Assembly (NCBI GenBank): GCA_044224515.1
Contig: JBGAKH010000005.1
Coordinates: forward strand, 62,001 to 126,000
DNA: 64,000 nucleotides
Direction of reading: 5' to 3'
DNA from: JBBATK01 sp044224515
Lineage (GTDB): Bacteria; Bacteroidota; Ignavibacteria; Kapaibacteriales; NICIL-2
Positions 7,922 through 16,102 of the stretch are shown here, piece by piece; the first letter of the stretch is position 1, and each line of letters begins with the position of its first letter. Under the pieces are notes generated by a model. It did no database searches, was not told the origin of the DNA, and worked only from the letters and a program-made list of their open reading frames with translations. The position numbers were made by a program, and so were the translations under genes.

Positions 7922-8755
7922 ATGGGTATTCGTCAATTAAAGCCAATTACACCTGGTACGCGCTTTTATAGCGTGAGTGATTTCAGTGAAATCACAACAT
8001 CCACGCCGTACAAGAAGCTATTGCGTGTGAAGAAGAAATCCGGTGGTCGTAACAATACCGGCCGCATCACATCACGTCACCGTGGTGGTGGACACAAGCA
8101 ACAGTACCGCGTAATTGACTTCAAGCGCAACAAAGTAGACATGCCGGCAACGGTGGAGACGATCGAGTACGATCCGAACCGTTCAGCGCGTATTGCCTTG
8201 GTAAAGTATAGCGATGGCGAGTACCGTTACATCCTTGCTCCCAATGGTTTGAAGGTTGGCAGCACCATCGTTACGAGTGCTACCGCCGATTTGAAGGACG
8301 GAAATTGTTTGCCTTTGGCCAAGATTCCTCCCGGATTGTTCATTCACAACATTGAATTGAAGCCGGGTAAGGGTGGACAAATGGCTCGCTCTGCAGGTAT
8401 GGCTGCACAAATGGTAGGAATCGACGGCAAGTATGCTCAAGTAAAGCTTCCTTCCGGAGAAATTCGCCTCGTGCTCTCCAACTGTTATGCTACACTTGGT
8501 ACCGTTGGTAACAGTGATCATGAGAATATTCTTCATGGTAAAGCCGGACGCAAGCGTTGGATGGGTATTCGTCCGCAGTCACGTGGTATCGCCATGAATC
8601 CGATTGATCACCCCAATGGTGGTGGTGAAGGTCGCTCGAAGTCCGGTGGTGGTCGTAAGCATTTGCGTTCACCGTGGGGTCAGCTCAGCAAGGGCTTGAA
8701 GACTCGCAAGCGCAAGAAAGCTTCGACAGACCTGATTATTCGTAAGAGAAAATAA
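7922..8755 (+). CDS. rplB: 50S ribosomal protein L2
   Basis: L2 is needed for subunit joining and supports the peptidyl transferase centre. The frame is open from 7883, but the family begins MGIRxLKP, which fixes the ATG at 7922 and gives 277 residues. SGGRNNTGRITSRHRGGGHK near the start and GGGEGRS near the C-terminus, close to the conserved histidine region, are intact. It is followed by rpsS after 29 bp. Confidence 0.97.
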   Translation: MGIRQLKPITPGTRFYSVSDFSEITTSTPYKKLLRVKKKSGGRNNTGRITSRHRGGGHKQQYRVIDFKRNKVDMPATVETIEYDPNRSARIALVKYSDGEYRYILAPNGLKVGSTIVTSATADLKDGNCLPLAKIPPGLFIHNIELKPGKGGQMARSAGMAAQMVGIDGKYAQVKLPSGEIRLVLSNCYATLGTVGNSDHENILHGKAGRKRWMGIRPQSRGIAMNPIDHPNGGGEGRSKSGGGRKHLRSPWGQLSKGLKTRKRKKASTDLIIRKRK

Positions 8756-8784
8756 TAGAGAATTAATACTAGGAATACGCTACT

Positions 8785-9054
8785 ATGCCTCGTTCACTGA
8801 AAAAAGGTGCATTTGTTTACTACAAGCTCCAAAAGAAAGTAGACGCGTTAAACGATGCGAACAAGAAGCAGGTTATCAAAACCTGGAGTCGAGCATCGAC
8901 CATCACGCCGGAGTTTGTTGGACACACATTTGCGGTTCACAACGGAAACAAGTTCATCCCCGTGTATGTTACCGAAAATATGGTAGGTCACAAGTTAGGT
9001 GAGTTCTCACCGACACGAACCTTCCGTGGTCACTCCGGTAACCGTAAGGATTAA
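8785..9054 (+). CDS. rpsS: 30S ribosomal protein S19
   Basis: S19 binds S13 in the 30S head and faces the A-site tRNA and the subunit bridge. The 89-residue product starts MPRSLKKGAFV and ends with FSPTRTFRGHSG, both diagnostic. It lies between rplB and rplV. The 94 bp to the chosen start of rplV include an in-frame alternative start of rplV. Confidence 0.97.
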   Translation: MPRSLKKGAFVYYKLQKKVDALNDANKKQVIKTWSRASTITPEFVGHTFAVHNGNKFIPVYVTENMVGHKLGEFSPTRTFRGHSGNRKD

Positions 9055-9148
9055 TATACGTTTCGAATCGTTGAGCCGGTCAACTGAGCATTTGGCTTAG
9101 ATGACAAAAGTGAAACAGAGAAGAGCACCATTACACATCGGAATAACC

Positions 9149-9496
9149 ATGGAATCAAATACAGCACGAGCAACAGCAAAACATGTACCGACATCGCCGC
9201 GTAAGATGCGGTTGGTGATTGATACCATCCGTGGCAAGTCAGCAGCGGAAGCGCTTACAATTTTGCGCTTTTCTCCGAAGGCAGCTTCAAAGGTTGCGGA
9301 GATGACATTGCGTTCAGCGATTTCAAATCTTCGCAATGCGGGCGGTGGCTACAAAGAAGAAAATATGATTGTTAAGTCAGTATTTGTCAATCAGGGCAAG
9401 ACTCTGAAGCGCATTTCACCTGCCCCAATGGGCCGGGCTTACAAGATCAGAAAGCGCTCACATCATTTGACAATCGTTGTCTCAACTAACGACTAA
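9149..9496 (+). CDS. rplV: 50S ribosomal protein L22
   Basis: L22 lines the narrow part of the exit tunnel through its long hairpin loop. HVPTSPRKMRLVIDTIRGKSA near the start and the C-terminal APMGRAYKIRKRSHHLTIVVS are typical. The frame is open from 9101, but the ATG at 9149 gives 115 residues and an N-terminus like the family (a few residues before the SPRKMR motif). The extra 16 residues from 9101 are basic and could also be real, so the start is uncertain. rpsC follows at once. Confidence 0.93.
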   Translation: MESNTARATAKHVPTSPRKMRLVIDTIRGKSAAEALTILRFSPKAASKVAEMTLRSAISNLRNAGGGYKEENMIVKSVFVNQGKTLKRISPAPMGRAYKIRKRSHHLTIVVSTND

Positions 9497-9511
9497 TTGC
9501 AGGGAGTACAC

Positions 9512-10162
9512 TTGGGTCAGAAAACAAATCCGATTGGTCTTCGCCTTGGTATTATCAAAGGCTGGGATGCAAACTGGTTCGAGCCAAACAGCATGGCTGA
9601 TAAGATTGCTGAGGACATGAAAGTCCGTTCCTATATCAAGACACGTCTGAAAAAGGCCGGTGTGGCACGCGTGATTGTCGAGCGTACAGCAAAACAAATC
9701 CGCATCACCATTCATACGTCTCGACCGGGTGTGATCATTGGTCGCTCAGGCAAAGACATTTCTCAACTTGAAGAAGAAATGCGTAAGCTGACGACCAAGG
9801 ACGTAAAGATTCTCATTCACGAGATCAAGCGTCCCGAGCTCGATGCGCAGTTAGTTGCTGACAACATCGCATCGCAACTTGAAGGTCGTATCGCTTTCCG
9901 TCGTGCTATGAAGCAGGCGGTATCGGCTTCGATGCGTCTTGGAGCTGAAGGTATTCGTGTTATGTGTTCGGGTCGTCTCGGTGGCGCCGACATGTCACGT
10001 ACTGAACAATACAAAGAAGGTCGCGTGCCATTGCATACACTTCGCGCAGAGATCGATTACGGTACCTCAACCGCCCACACCGTTTACGGTGCAATCGGTG
10101 TGAAGGTCTGGATCTGTAAGGGAGAAGTGATCGGCAAGCCGCAAACGCAGGAAAAAGAGTAA
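9512..10162 (+). CDS. rpsC: 30S ribosomal protein S3
   Basis: S3 guards mRNA entry and has helicase activity together with S4. The product has 216 residues. I chose the TTG at 9512 because it gives the conserved GQKTNPIGLRLG opening and is preceded five bases away by AGGGAG; another TTG at 9497 in the same frame would add five residues. The KH domain motif VIIGRSGKDI is present, as are SGRLGGADMSR and the C-terminal GVKVWI. Confidence 0.96.
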   Translation: MGQKTNPIGLRLGIIKGWDANWFEPNSMADKIAEDMKVRSYIKTRLKKAGVARVIVERTAKQIRITIHTSRPGVIIGRSGKDISQLEEEMRKLTTKDVKILIHEIKRPELDAQLVADNIASQLEGRIAFRRAMKQAVSASMRLGAEGIRVMCSGRLGGADMSRTEQYKEGRVPLHTLRAEIDYGTSTAHTVYGAIGVKVWICKGEVIGKPQTQEKE

Positions 10163-10199
10163 GAAGAATTACGAAGCATCGAACTTGCAAAGGTAGACT

Positions 10200-10622
10200 A
10201 TGTTATTACCAAAAAGAGTAAAACACAGAAAGACACAACGCGGACGTCGTAGTGGCAAGGCCATTCGTGGATCACAGGTAGCCTTCGGCTCCTTTGGTTT
10301 GAAGGCACTTGAAGCTGCGTGGATTACCAATCGTCAGATTGAATCTGCCCGTATCGCTATCAACCGTTACTTGAAGCGTGATGGTAAGGTTTGGATCCGA
10401 ATCTTCCCGGATAAACCCTATACGAAGAAGCCGGCCGAAGTCCGAATGGGTTCCGGTAAGGGTAATCCTGAAGGATGGGTATCCGTCGTAAAACCCGGAC
10501 GCATAATGTTCGAGGTAGACGGGGTGTCCAAGGAAGCAGCAATGGAAGCCATGCGTTTGGCATCCCACAAGCTTCCGATCAAAACAAAATTTGTGACACG
10601 CATTGATCTGGTAGAAGTATGA
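10200..10622 (+). CDS. rplP: 50S ribosomal protein L16
   Basis: L16 positions the A-site tRNA in the large subunit and joins late in assembly. The 140-residue protein has MLLPKRVKHRKTQRGR at the start, GSFGLKALE and the MGSGKGNPEGWVSVVKPG loop. Its stop overlaps the start of rpmC in an ATGA arrangement, suggesting coupled translation. Confidence 0.97.
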   Translation: MLLPKRVKHRKTQRGRRSGKAIRGSQVAFGSFGLKALEAAWITNRQIESARIAINRYLKRDGKVWIRIFPDKPYTKKPAEVRMGSGKGNPEGWVSVVKPGRIMFEVDGVSKEAAMEAMRLASHKLPIKTKFVTRIDLVEV

Positions 10623-10831
10623 AGCAGCGAAAATCAAAAGACCTTCGGGACCTCAACGATAAAGAGTTGATGGCCACCATGAAAGAAGCTCAGGAAACGT
10701 TGGCAAAGCAGCGTTTTCAGCATGCGCTCAAGCAGTTGCAGGATACTGCGTACCTGCGTATCCTGAAGAAGGACATTGCGCGCATGAAGGGCATTTTGCA
10801 CGAACGTAAATTGGAATCACAGAAGAACTGA
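10619..10831 (+). CDS. rpmC: 50S ribosomal protein L29
   Basis: L29 is a small two-helix protein near the tunnel exit. The 70-residue product has the ELxxxxxEAQETLAKQRFQHA pattern of the first helix and a second helix ending ARMKGILHERKLE. It overlaps rplP by four bases and precedes rpsQ by 2 bp. Confidence 0.95.
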   Translation: MKQRKSKDLRDLNDKELMATMKEAQETLAKQRFQHALKQLQDTAYLRILKKDIARMKGILHERKLESQKN

Positions 10832-10833
10832 TC

Positions 10834-11124
10834 ATGGATACACAACAGATAAGCGAACAAACTCCTGAGCAATCCACAAAAGGAAAGAAAATCCGTCAGG
10901 GGAAAGTAGTGAGCAACAAGATGCAGAAGTCGATCGTGGTTGCCGTTGAGCGCCAGGTGATGCATCCTTTGTACAAGAAGTACTTTCGCCAGACGAAGAA
11001 GTTCATGGCTCACGATGAGAACAACGACTGCCAAATCGGCGATGTTGTTCGTATCATCGAGTCACGCCCTTTGAGCGCTCGTAAGCGTTGGGTGTTGCTT
11101 GAAGTCGTTGAGCGTGCTCAATAA
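10834..11124 (+). CDS. rpsQ: 30S ribosomal protein S17
   Basis: S17 is an OB-fold primary binder of 16S rRNA. The core from KIRQGKVVSNKMQKSIVV to the C-terminal RWVLLEVVERAQ is typical. The 96-residue length includes about 15 polar residues (QQISEQTPEQ) before the core, slightly longer than many S17 proteins, as also seen for L5 in this cluster. No in-frame ATG lies closer to the core. Confidence 0.95.
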   Translation: MDTQQISEQTPEQSTKGKKIRQGKVVSNKMQKSIVVAVERQVMHPLYKKYFRQTKKFMAHDENNDCQIGDVVRIIESRPLSARKRWVLLEVVERAQ

Positions 11125-11173
11125 GAGTACTCCGTGGATTTTTTGAATACTATTTTTTTGTGAGAGGTCGGAC

Positions 11174-11542
11174 ATGATACAAGAAGAATCAAATCTCGTT
11201 GTCGCAGATAATTCAGGCGCTCGTAAAGTTCGCTGCATTCGTATCCTTGGTGGGCATGAGCGTCGCTATGCATCGGTAGGCGACATTGTAGTCGTCTCCG
11301 TCAAGCAGGCGTTGCCGAATGGTGCAGTAAAGAAAGGTGAGGTATGCAAAGCCGTTATCGTACGTACCAAGAAAGAAATTGGACGTAAAGATGGTTCATA
11401 CATCCGCTTTGATGAAAATGCTGCTGTGATCTTGAATAACCAAGGCGAACCGCGCGGCACTCGTATCTTCGGCCCGGTTGCTCGCGAATTGCGCGAACGC
11501 AACTTTATGAAGATTGTTTCGCTGGCACCGGAAGTGATTTAA
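11174..11542 (+). CDS. rplN: 50S ribosomal protein L14
   Basis: L14 forms an intersubunit bridge and is the target of the RsfS silencing factor. The 122-residue length is exactly normal. MIQEESNLVVADNSGARKV and ENAAVILNNQGEPRGTRIFGPVAREL are highly conserved family segments. It is the first gene of the spc part of the cluster, 49 bp after rpsQ. Confidence 0.97.
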   Translation: MIQEESNLVVADNSGARKVRCIRILGGHERRYASVGDIVVVSVKQALPNGAVKKGEVCKAVIVRTKKEIGRKDGSYIRFDENAAVILNNQGEPRGTRIFGPVARELRERNFMKIVSLAPEVI

Positions 11543-11675
11543 GTGTTTTTCTTTCTGTTATGCACCGGACTGAATTGTGTGGTGATGATAGAGAATGCTA
11601 CAACACAGTGCAAAGCAGAGGCAAAGCCAAACGGACGACGTTGAACGAACAACGACTTACATCAATAGAACTCAT

Positions 11676-11930
11676 ATGAAACTGCATATTAAAAAAGGCG
11701 ACATGGTGAAGGTTATCACCGGCAACGATAAGAACAAGACTGGTCGTGTGCTTGAAGTGGACCGTACAGCTATGCGTATTCTTGTGGAAGGTATCAACAT
11801 CCGCAAGAAACACTCTCGCCCTACACAGTCCAACCCCAATGGTGGGATTATCTCGCGTGAGATGCCTATCCACTATTCAAATGTAATGCTCTTGGTTGGC
11901 GGCGAAGTCTCCCGCAAGCGTGAGGCATAA
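11676..11930 (+). CDS. rplX: 50S ribosomal protein L24
   Basis: L24 starts 50S assembly and sits at the tunnel exit. The frame is open from 11595, but the family begins MKxHIKKGDxV, which fixes the ATG at 11676 and gives 84 residues. The KOW motif appears as GDMVKVITGNDKNKTGRVLEV, followed by the NIRKKH segment. The 133 bp between rplN and this start hold no gene. Confidence 0.95.
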   Translation: MKLHIKKGDMVKVITGNDKNKTGRVLEVDRTAMRILVEGINIRKKHSRPTQSNPNGGIISREMPIHYSNVMLLVGGEVSRKREA

Positions 11931-11972
11931 TTCTGAACGATAAACAATAACGGAAGTTTCCGCGAAATCATC

Positions 11973-12596
11973 ATGGCAAAGCAGACAGTAAAGAAATTAG
12001 ATTTTAAGCCGGAAGGTCCGCGTCAGGAAGAAAGTGCTAACGAGAACCTGACACCGCGCCTTGCGTCTTTCTATAAGGAAAACGTTGTACCCGCACTCAT
12101 GAAGAAGTTCCAATACTCTTCGGTCATGCAGGTACCCGTTCTTAAGAAGATCTGTATCAATATTGGTGCAGGTGCTGCAGCGCAGGACCAAAAGATTGTC
12201 CAGAGCGCATTGAATGAACTTGAGTTGGTATCCGGACAGCGCCCTGCAGTTGCTCGCGCGAAGAAATCCGTAGCTAACTTCAAGCTTCGCCAAGGTCAAC
12301 CAATTGGCGTATATGTTACCTTGCGTCGCGCTCGCATGTACGAGTTTCTCGATCGCTTCATCAACATTGCTGCTCCCCGTGTACGCGACTTCCGCGGCTT
12401 CTCGGACAAGAGCTTTGATGGTCGTGGTAACTACACCATTGGTATCAAAGAGCAAATCATTTTCCCGGAAATCGACGTTGATAAGATCAACAAGATTGCC
12501 GGTATGGATATCACATTCGTTACAACAGCAAAGACCGATGAAGAGGCAAGTGCGCTGTTGCAAGAATTTGGTTTCCCGTTTACACGATCCAACTAA
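11973..12596 (+). CDS. rplE: 50S ribosomal protein L5 with N-terminal extension
   Basis: L5 binds 5S rRNA in the central protuberance. The core (RLASFYKENVVPALMKKF through FPFT) is normal. Family members have about 180 residues; this one has 207 because of about 27 extra N-terminal residues rich in Lys, Glu and Asn. No in-frame ATG exists between 11973 and the core, so the extension appears real. rpsN follows after 37 bp. Confidence 0.96.
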   Translation: MAKQTVKKLDFKPEGPRQEESANENLTPRLASFYKENVVPALMKKFQYSSVMQVPVLKKICINIGAGAAAQDQKIVQSALNELELVSGQRPAVARAKKSVANFKLRQGQPIGVYVTLRRARMYEFLDRFINIAAPRVRDFRGFSDKSFDGRGNYTIGIKEQIIFPEIDVDKINKIAGMDITFVTTAKTDEEASALLQEFGFPFTRSN

Positions 12597-12633
12597 GAAC
12601 TGAACATTCTAACGATAGAAACGAAAGAATACT

Positions 12634-12903
12634 ATGGCAACAACCGCAGTCATGGCCCGCAACGATAAACGCAAACGCTTGGTAGAGAAGTACGCTGCAA
12701 AGCGCGCTGAACTCAAGGCAGCGGGTGACGTCGAAGGTTTGCAAAAGCTCCCGCGTAACTCAATGCCGACTCGCGTGCGCAATCGCTGCGTGTTGACCGG
12801 TCGCGGTCGCGGTGTCTACCGTAAGTACGGTCTCTGCCGTAACAAATTGCGTGAATTGGCCCTTGAGGGTAAGATACCGGGCGTGCGTAAAGCTAGCTGG
12901 TAA
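12634..12903 (+). CDS. rpsN: 30S ribosomal protein S14, long zinc-free form
   Basis: S14 is part of the 30S head. The 89-residue product has KLPRNSMPTRVRNRCVLTGR and ends KIPGVRKASW. The CxxC pairs of the short zinc-binding S14 are missing, so it is the C-minus type. Translation could begin at the first ATG (12634) or at MARNDKRKR six codons later. It is the last gene before a strong terminator that divides the cluster. Confidence 0.96.
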   Translation: MATTAVMARNDKRKRLVEKYAAKRAELKAAGDVEGLQKLPRNSMPTRVRNRCVLTGRGRGVYRKYGLCRNKLRELALEGKIPGVRKASW

Positions 12904-12922
12904 TCACGTGCCTGTTATACTG

Positions 12923-12959
12923 AAAGGTCTATTCCGAATGCTCGGAATAGACCTTTTTT
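12923..12959 (+). terminator. Strong terminator inside the spc cluster, after rpsN
   Basis: A perfect 15-bp stem (AAAGGTCTATTCCGA at 12923-12937 with its complement at 12942-12956) around an ATGC loop runs into TTTTTT. It lies 20 bp after the rpsN stop, where spc operons usually continue straight into rpsH. Confidence 0.9.
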
Positions 12960-12967
12960 CACTTTTC

Positions 12968-12999
12968 TTTTAAGAGAATCAAATTTCTTTGTATATTTG
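12968..12999 (+). promoter_or_regulatory. Promoter of the rpsH-rplQ transcript
   Basis: TATATTTG at 12992-12999 matches the Bacteroidota -7 element TAnnTTTG. TTTT at 12968-12971, 20 bp upstream, is one base off the TTTG -33 element. It follows the terminator at 12923-12959 immediately. The predicted transcript start near 13006 leaves a leader of about 137 nt. Confidence 0.65.
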
Positions 13000-13037
13000 T
13001 AGTTCTCAAGACAATCGAATCAGAAAGTTCAAATTAT

Positions 13038-13073
13038 GTCGGTACGTCGGATAAACGTGGTGTCCGATACGAC
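13038..13073 (+). promoter_or_regulatory. Hairpin in the rpsH leader
   Basis: GTCG (13038-13041) with CGAC (13070-13073) encloses GTCGGA (13046-13051) pairing with TCCGAT (13063-13068, one G-T pair). It lies in the 5' untranslated leader expected from the promoter at 12968. In E. coli, S8 controls the spc operon; a role for S8 here is only a guess. Confidence 0.3.
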
Positions 13074-13143
13074 CGGCAGCCAAGTGCCTAGCGCTTGTGA
13101 ATGTTGAGAGTCCACGGAAATTTATTTACTTGAACTTCGAACC

Positions 13144-13539
13144 ATGCCTGTAACCGATACCATCGGTGACTTCCTCACCCGTGTGCGTAATGGTCAACGT
13201 GCCAAGCACAAAATTGTAGACACCCCTGCTTCCAAAATGAAGGAAGCCATTGCATCCATTCTTAAGGATCAAGGATACATCACCGATTTCGAGCGAGTGA
13301 GCGACGGTGTTCAAGGAACATTGCGTGTAAAGCTGCGTTATTATAACGGAGCGCCTGCCATTCGTGAAATCAAGCGTATTAGCCGTCCCGGTATCCGCAA
13401 GTATTCTGCTGCTGCAGATATTCCGCGTGTATACAACGGACTTGGAATTGCAATCGTCTCGACATCTCACGGTTTGATGACGGACAAGCAAGCGCGCCAA
13501 AACAACGTTGGTGGTGAAATTCTCTGCACAGTGTGGTAA
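13144..13539 (+). CDS. rpsH: 30S ribosomal protein S8
   Basis: S8 binds the central domain of 16S rRNA. The 131-residue product begins VTDTIGDFLTRVRNGQ, contains IKRISRPGIRKY and the C-terminal ends GGEILCTVW, all family hallmarks. It is the first gene of a separate transcript with its own promoter and leader, unlike the usual continuous spc operon. Confidence 0.97.
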   Translation: MPVTDTIGDFLTRVRNGQRAKHKIVDTPASKMKEAIASILKDQGYITDFERVSDGVQGTLRVKLRYYNGAPAIREIKRISRPGIRKYSAAADIPRVYNGLGIAIVSTSHGLMTDKQARQNNVGGEILCTVW

Positions 13540-13576
13540 GAATCTATTTTTACGAAGAAACATCGACTGAAGTACT

Positions 13577-14116
13577 ATGTCACGAGTAGGTAAAAAAATC
13601 CTCACCATCCCGAATGGTGTCCAGTTTTCTGAGAACAAGGGACTTGTAAAAGTCAAGGGACCGAAAGGCGAATTGAGCTTTGAGATCCCCTCAAGCATTA
13701 GCTGTCAGCAAGACGGCAACACCTTAACCTTTCATCGCGACAGTGATGACAAGAAAATTCGCTCGCTACACGGTATGACTCGTGCTGCTGTTGCGAACAT
13801 GGTTGAAGGGGTGTCAAAAGGCTTCAGCCGCAACATGGCAGTTGTCGGCGTAGGTTTTAAAGTCGAAGTCAAGAGCAAGCGTCTAATCATGTCGGTGGGT
13901 TTCTCTCACCCTGTCATGGTTATTCCGCCTGATGGCATTGAGTTTACAACAAGCTCACCGACCCAGTTTGCGGTTGTTGGATTTGACAAGCAATTGGTAG
14001 GAGAGATTGCAGCGAAAATTCGCAGCATTCGTCCGCCGGAGCCTTATAAAGGCAAGGGTGTGCAGTACGAAGGTGAATACATTCGTCGTAAGGCCGGTAA
14101 GGCAGCAGGTAAGTAA
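13577..14116 (+). CDS. rplF: 50S ribosomal protein L6
   Basis: L6 binds near the sarcin-ricin loop, close to the EF-G and EF-Tu site. The 179-residue product has two copies of the L6 fold; SRVGKKILTIPNGV, VKGPKGELSF and the C-terminal RPPEPYKGKGVQYEGEYIRRKAGK are typical. The 167 bp to rplR are longer than usual and contain a possible long-range pairing (CCGATG near 14130 with CATCGG near 14240, followed by GTTTTTT). Confidence 0.97.
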   Translation: MSRVGKKILTIPNGVQFSENKGLVKVKGPKGELSFEIPSSISCQQDGNTLTFHRDSDDKKIRSLHGMTRAAVANMVEGVSKGFSRNMAVVGVGFKVEVKSKRLIMSVGFSHPVMVIPPDGIEFTTSSPTQFAVVGFDKQLVGEIAAKIRSIRPPEPYKGKGVQYEGEYIRRKAGKAAGK

Positions 14117-14283
14117 TACTGAGGCTGATGAGCCGATGGGGTGGCTTTCCGGTATGCGAGTTTTGCACTTTCATATGGATGGCACAATCTATCGGAGACG
14201 ATCCGGGTATCAAATGTTCAGATACTCTGTGGTCAGACGGCATCGGGTTTTTTAAGAATTAGAACAGGATTGTTGAGTTATCT

Positions 14284-14643
14284 ATGAGTCGTCAAAATAA
14301 AATGGTTCGCCGCGCTCGCCGCGCAAAGGGTATTCGCAAGAACATCCATGGTAGTGCAGCTCGTCCGCGACTGACTATCTTTCGTTCGCTGAAGCACATT
14401 TACGCTCAGATCATCGATGATGATAGCCGTAAGACACTTGTTGCTGCATCATCCAACGACAAGGAGTTGGCAAAGACCGCGATGAAGAAGAGCGACATGA
14501 GCAAGGCTGTTGGTGAGTTGCTTGCAAAGCGTGCGTTAAGCGCCAAGGTCGATACGGTCTCTTTTGATCGTAACGGCTTTTTGTATCACGGTCGCGTAAA
14601 GGCATTGGCCGATGGCGCGCGTGAGGCCGGATTGAAGTTTTAA
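14284..14643 (+). CDS. rplR: 50S ribosomal protein L18
   Basis: L18 carries 5S rRNA into the ribosome together with L5. The 119-residue product has RPRLTIFRSLKHIYAQIIDD and ends with FDRNGFLYHGRVKALADGAREAGLKF, typical of the family. An arginine-rich N-terminus precedes the core. It lies 92 bp before rpsE. Confidence 0.97.
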   Translation: MSRQNKMVRRARRAKGIRKNIHGSAARPRLTIFRSLKHIYAQIIDDDSRKTLVAASSNDKELAKTAMKKSDMSKAVGELLAKRALSAKVDTVSFDRNGFLYHGRVKALADGAREAGLKF

Positions 14644-14734
14644 GTAGTTACCTCATGGATGTAGCGTCTCAATTAATTATCCGGCGCTACCTCAGTCGAA
14701 TACACATAACGAATACAATAGTGTAGGAGCATTA

Positions 14735-15238
14735 GTGGCTAAGTATAAGATTTCCGATTTGAACTTGAAGGACAAACTGGTCAACGTTGGTCGTACGGCC
14801 AAGGTTGTAAAGGGTGGTCGTCGTTTTAACTTCTCTGCCATTGTGGTTGTTGGCGATGGCCAAGGCCACGTAGGTTCCGGTCTTGGTAAAGCCGGTGAAG
14901 TTGTCGATGCGGTACAAAAGGCGACAGACGCTGCAAAGAAGTCTGTTGTTCAAGTACGTCTGCAGGGTACGACGATCCCTCACGAAGTCATTTCAAAGTA
15001 TGGATCAGCAAAAATTCTGCTCCGTCCGGCTGCTCCCGGTACCGGTGTTATAGCTTCCGGTGGTGTTCGCGCTGTATTGGAGTTGGCCGGTGTGCAAGAC
15101 GTATTGACCAAGTCACTTGGTTCTTCGAATCCGCACAACATCGTTAAGGCAACCATCCAAGCGTTGCAGTCTTTGGAAGATGCCCAAGCGGTCGCTATGC
15201 GTCGCGGTGTTTCCGTAGAGAAAGTCGTTCGCGGTTAA
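14735..15238 (+). CDS. rpsE: 30S ribosomal protein S5
   Basis: S5 contributes to decoding accuracy and mRNA unwinding. The 167-residue protein starts with GTG at 14735, preceded by TAGGAGC. LKDKLVNVGRTAKVVKGGRRFNF, VGDGQGHVGSGLGKAGEV and the C-terminal SSNPHNIVKAT motif are intact. The 205 bp to rpmD are long for this operon and hold no gene that I can see. Confidence 0.97.
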   Translation: MAKYKISDLNLKDKLVNVGRTAKVVKGGRRFNFSAIVVVGDGQGHVGSGLGKAGEVVDAVQKATDAAKKSVVQVRLQGTTIPHEVISKYGSAKILLRPAAPGTGVIASGGVRAVLELAGVQDVLTKSLGSSNPHNIVKATIQALQSLEDAQAVAMRRGVSVEKVVRG

Positions 15239-15443
15239 GCAATTTTTCCTGAGTCATTCGGCTCTCGATGAGCGTGGTTTGACAGGATAAAAAACGTAGC
15301 CAGCGAAGATTCCGGTTATAGCGACGGTATGGTGAAATGGCAGTCAGAGCGGGGTACTCGACACAGAACGGTGATTGAGTGCTTTCACGAGGATCGGTCG
15401 ACATAGAGAATAACATATTATCTGATCATAGGTTTACAGACGT

Positions 15444-15629
15444 ATGGCAAAGATTAAAATCACACAAACGAAGAGCGTTATCGATCGTTTGGAAAAGCAA
15501 AAGCGCACAGTACAGGCACTTGGCCTGGGTCGCCCTAATTACTCGGCTATTCACGAGAAGAATCCGCAGATTTTGGGTATGATCAATGTTGTCAAGCACC
15601 TGGTCAAAGTTGAAGAAATAAGCAAATAA
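15444..15629 (+). CDS. rpmD: 50S ribosomal protein L30
   Basis: L30 is a small large-subunit protein absent from some lineages. The 61-residue product has KIKITQTKSVID followed by LGLGRPN and the closing INVVKHLVKVEEI, which match the family. It lies 15 bp before rplO. A start in another frame is not supported. Confidence 0.94.
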   Translation: MAKIKITQTKSVIDRLEKQKRTVQALGLGRPNYSAIHEKNPQILGMINVVKHLVKVEEISK

Positions 15630-15643
15630 GAAGAGATACGATT

Positions 15644-16102
15644 ATGAAGCATATTGGCAATCTCAAGTTCGCAGAAGGCTCACGGAAGTCGAAGAAGCGC
15701 ATCGGTCGTGGAGCCGGTTCAGGACACGGCGGAACGTCGACACGTGGTCACAAAGGACACCAGTCTCGCTCAAACCACAAGTACAAGCGTGGTTTTGAGG
15801 GTGGACAAATGCCTTTGAGCCGTCGTATTCCGAAGTTCGGTTTTACGAATATTTTCCGCGTTGAGTATCAAACGGTGAACTTGTCACGTTTGCAGGAACT
15901 TGTTTCCGCAAATCGTCTCAATGGCGCCATCACGCCTGAAAGTCTGTACGATGCAGGAGCGATCTCAAATCGCAACCTACCTGTAAAGATTTTGGGTAAT
16001 GGTGACATCACCTCAGCAATTAGCATTACAGCGCATGGTTTTTCTGAAAGTGCAAAACAAAAAATAGAAAAGGCCGGAGGCACGGCGCAGATTCATGGCT
16101 AA
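15644..16102 (+). CDS. rplO: 50S ribosomal protein L15
   Basis: L15 is a late-binding large-subunit protein. The N-terminal KRIGRGAGSGHGGTSTRGHKG segment, GFEGGQMPLSRRIPKFGF and the C-terminal globular part ending with a KIEKAGG motif are typical; length 152 residues. Its last eight bases overlap the start of secY, so the two are probably translationally coupled. Confidence 0.97.
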   Translation: MKHIGNLKFAEGSRKSKKRIGRGAGSGHGGTSTRGHKGHQSRSNHKYKRGFEGGQMPLSRRIPKFGFTNIFRVEYQTVNLSRLQELVSANRLNGAITPESLYDAGAISNRNLPVKILGNGDITSAISITAHGFSESAKQKIEKAGGTAQIHG

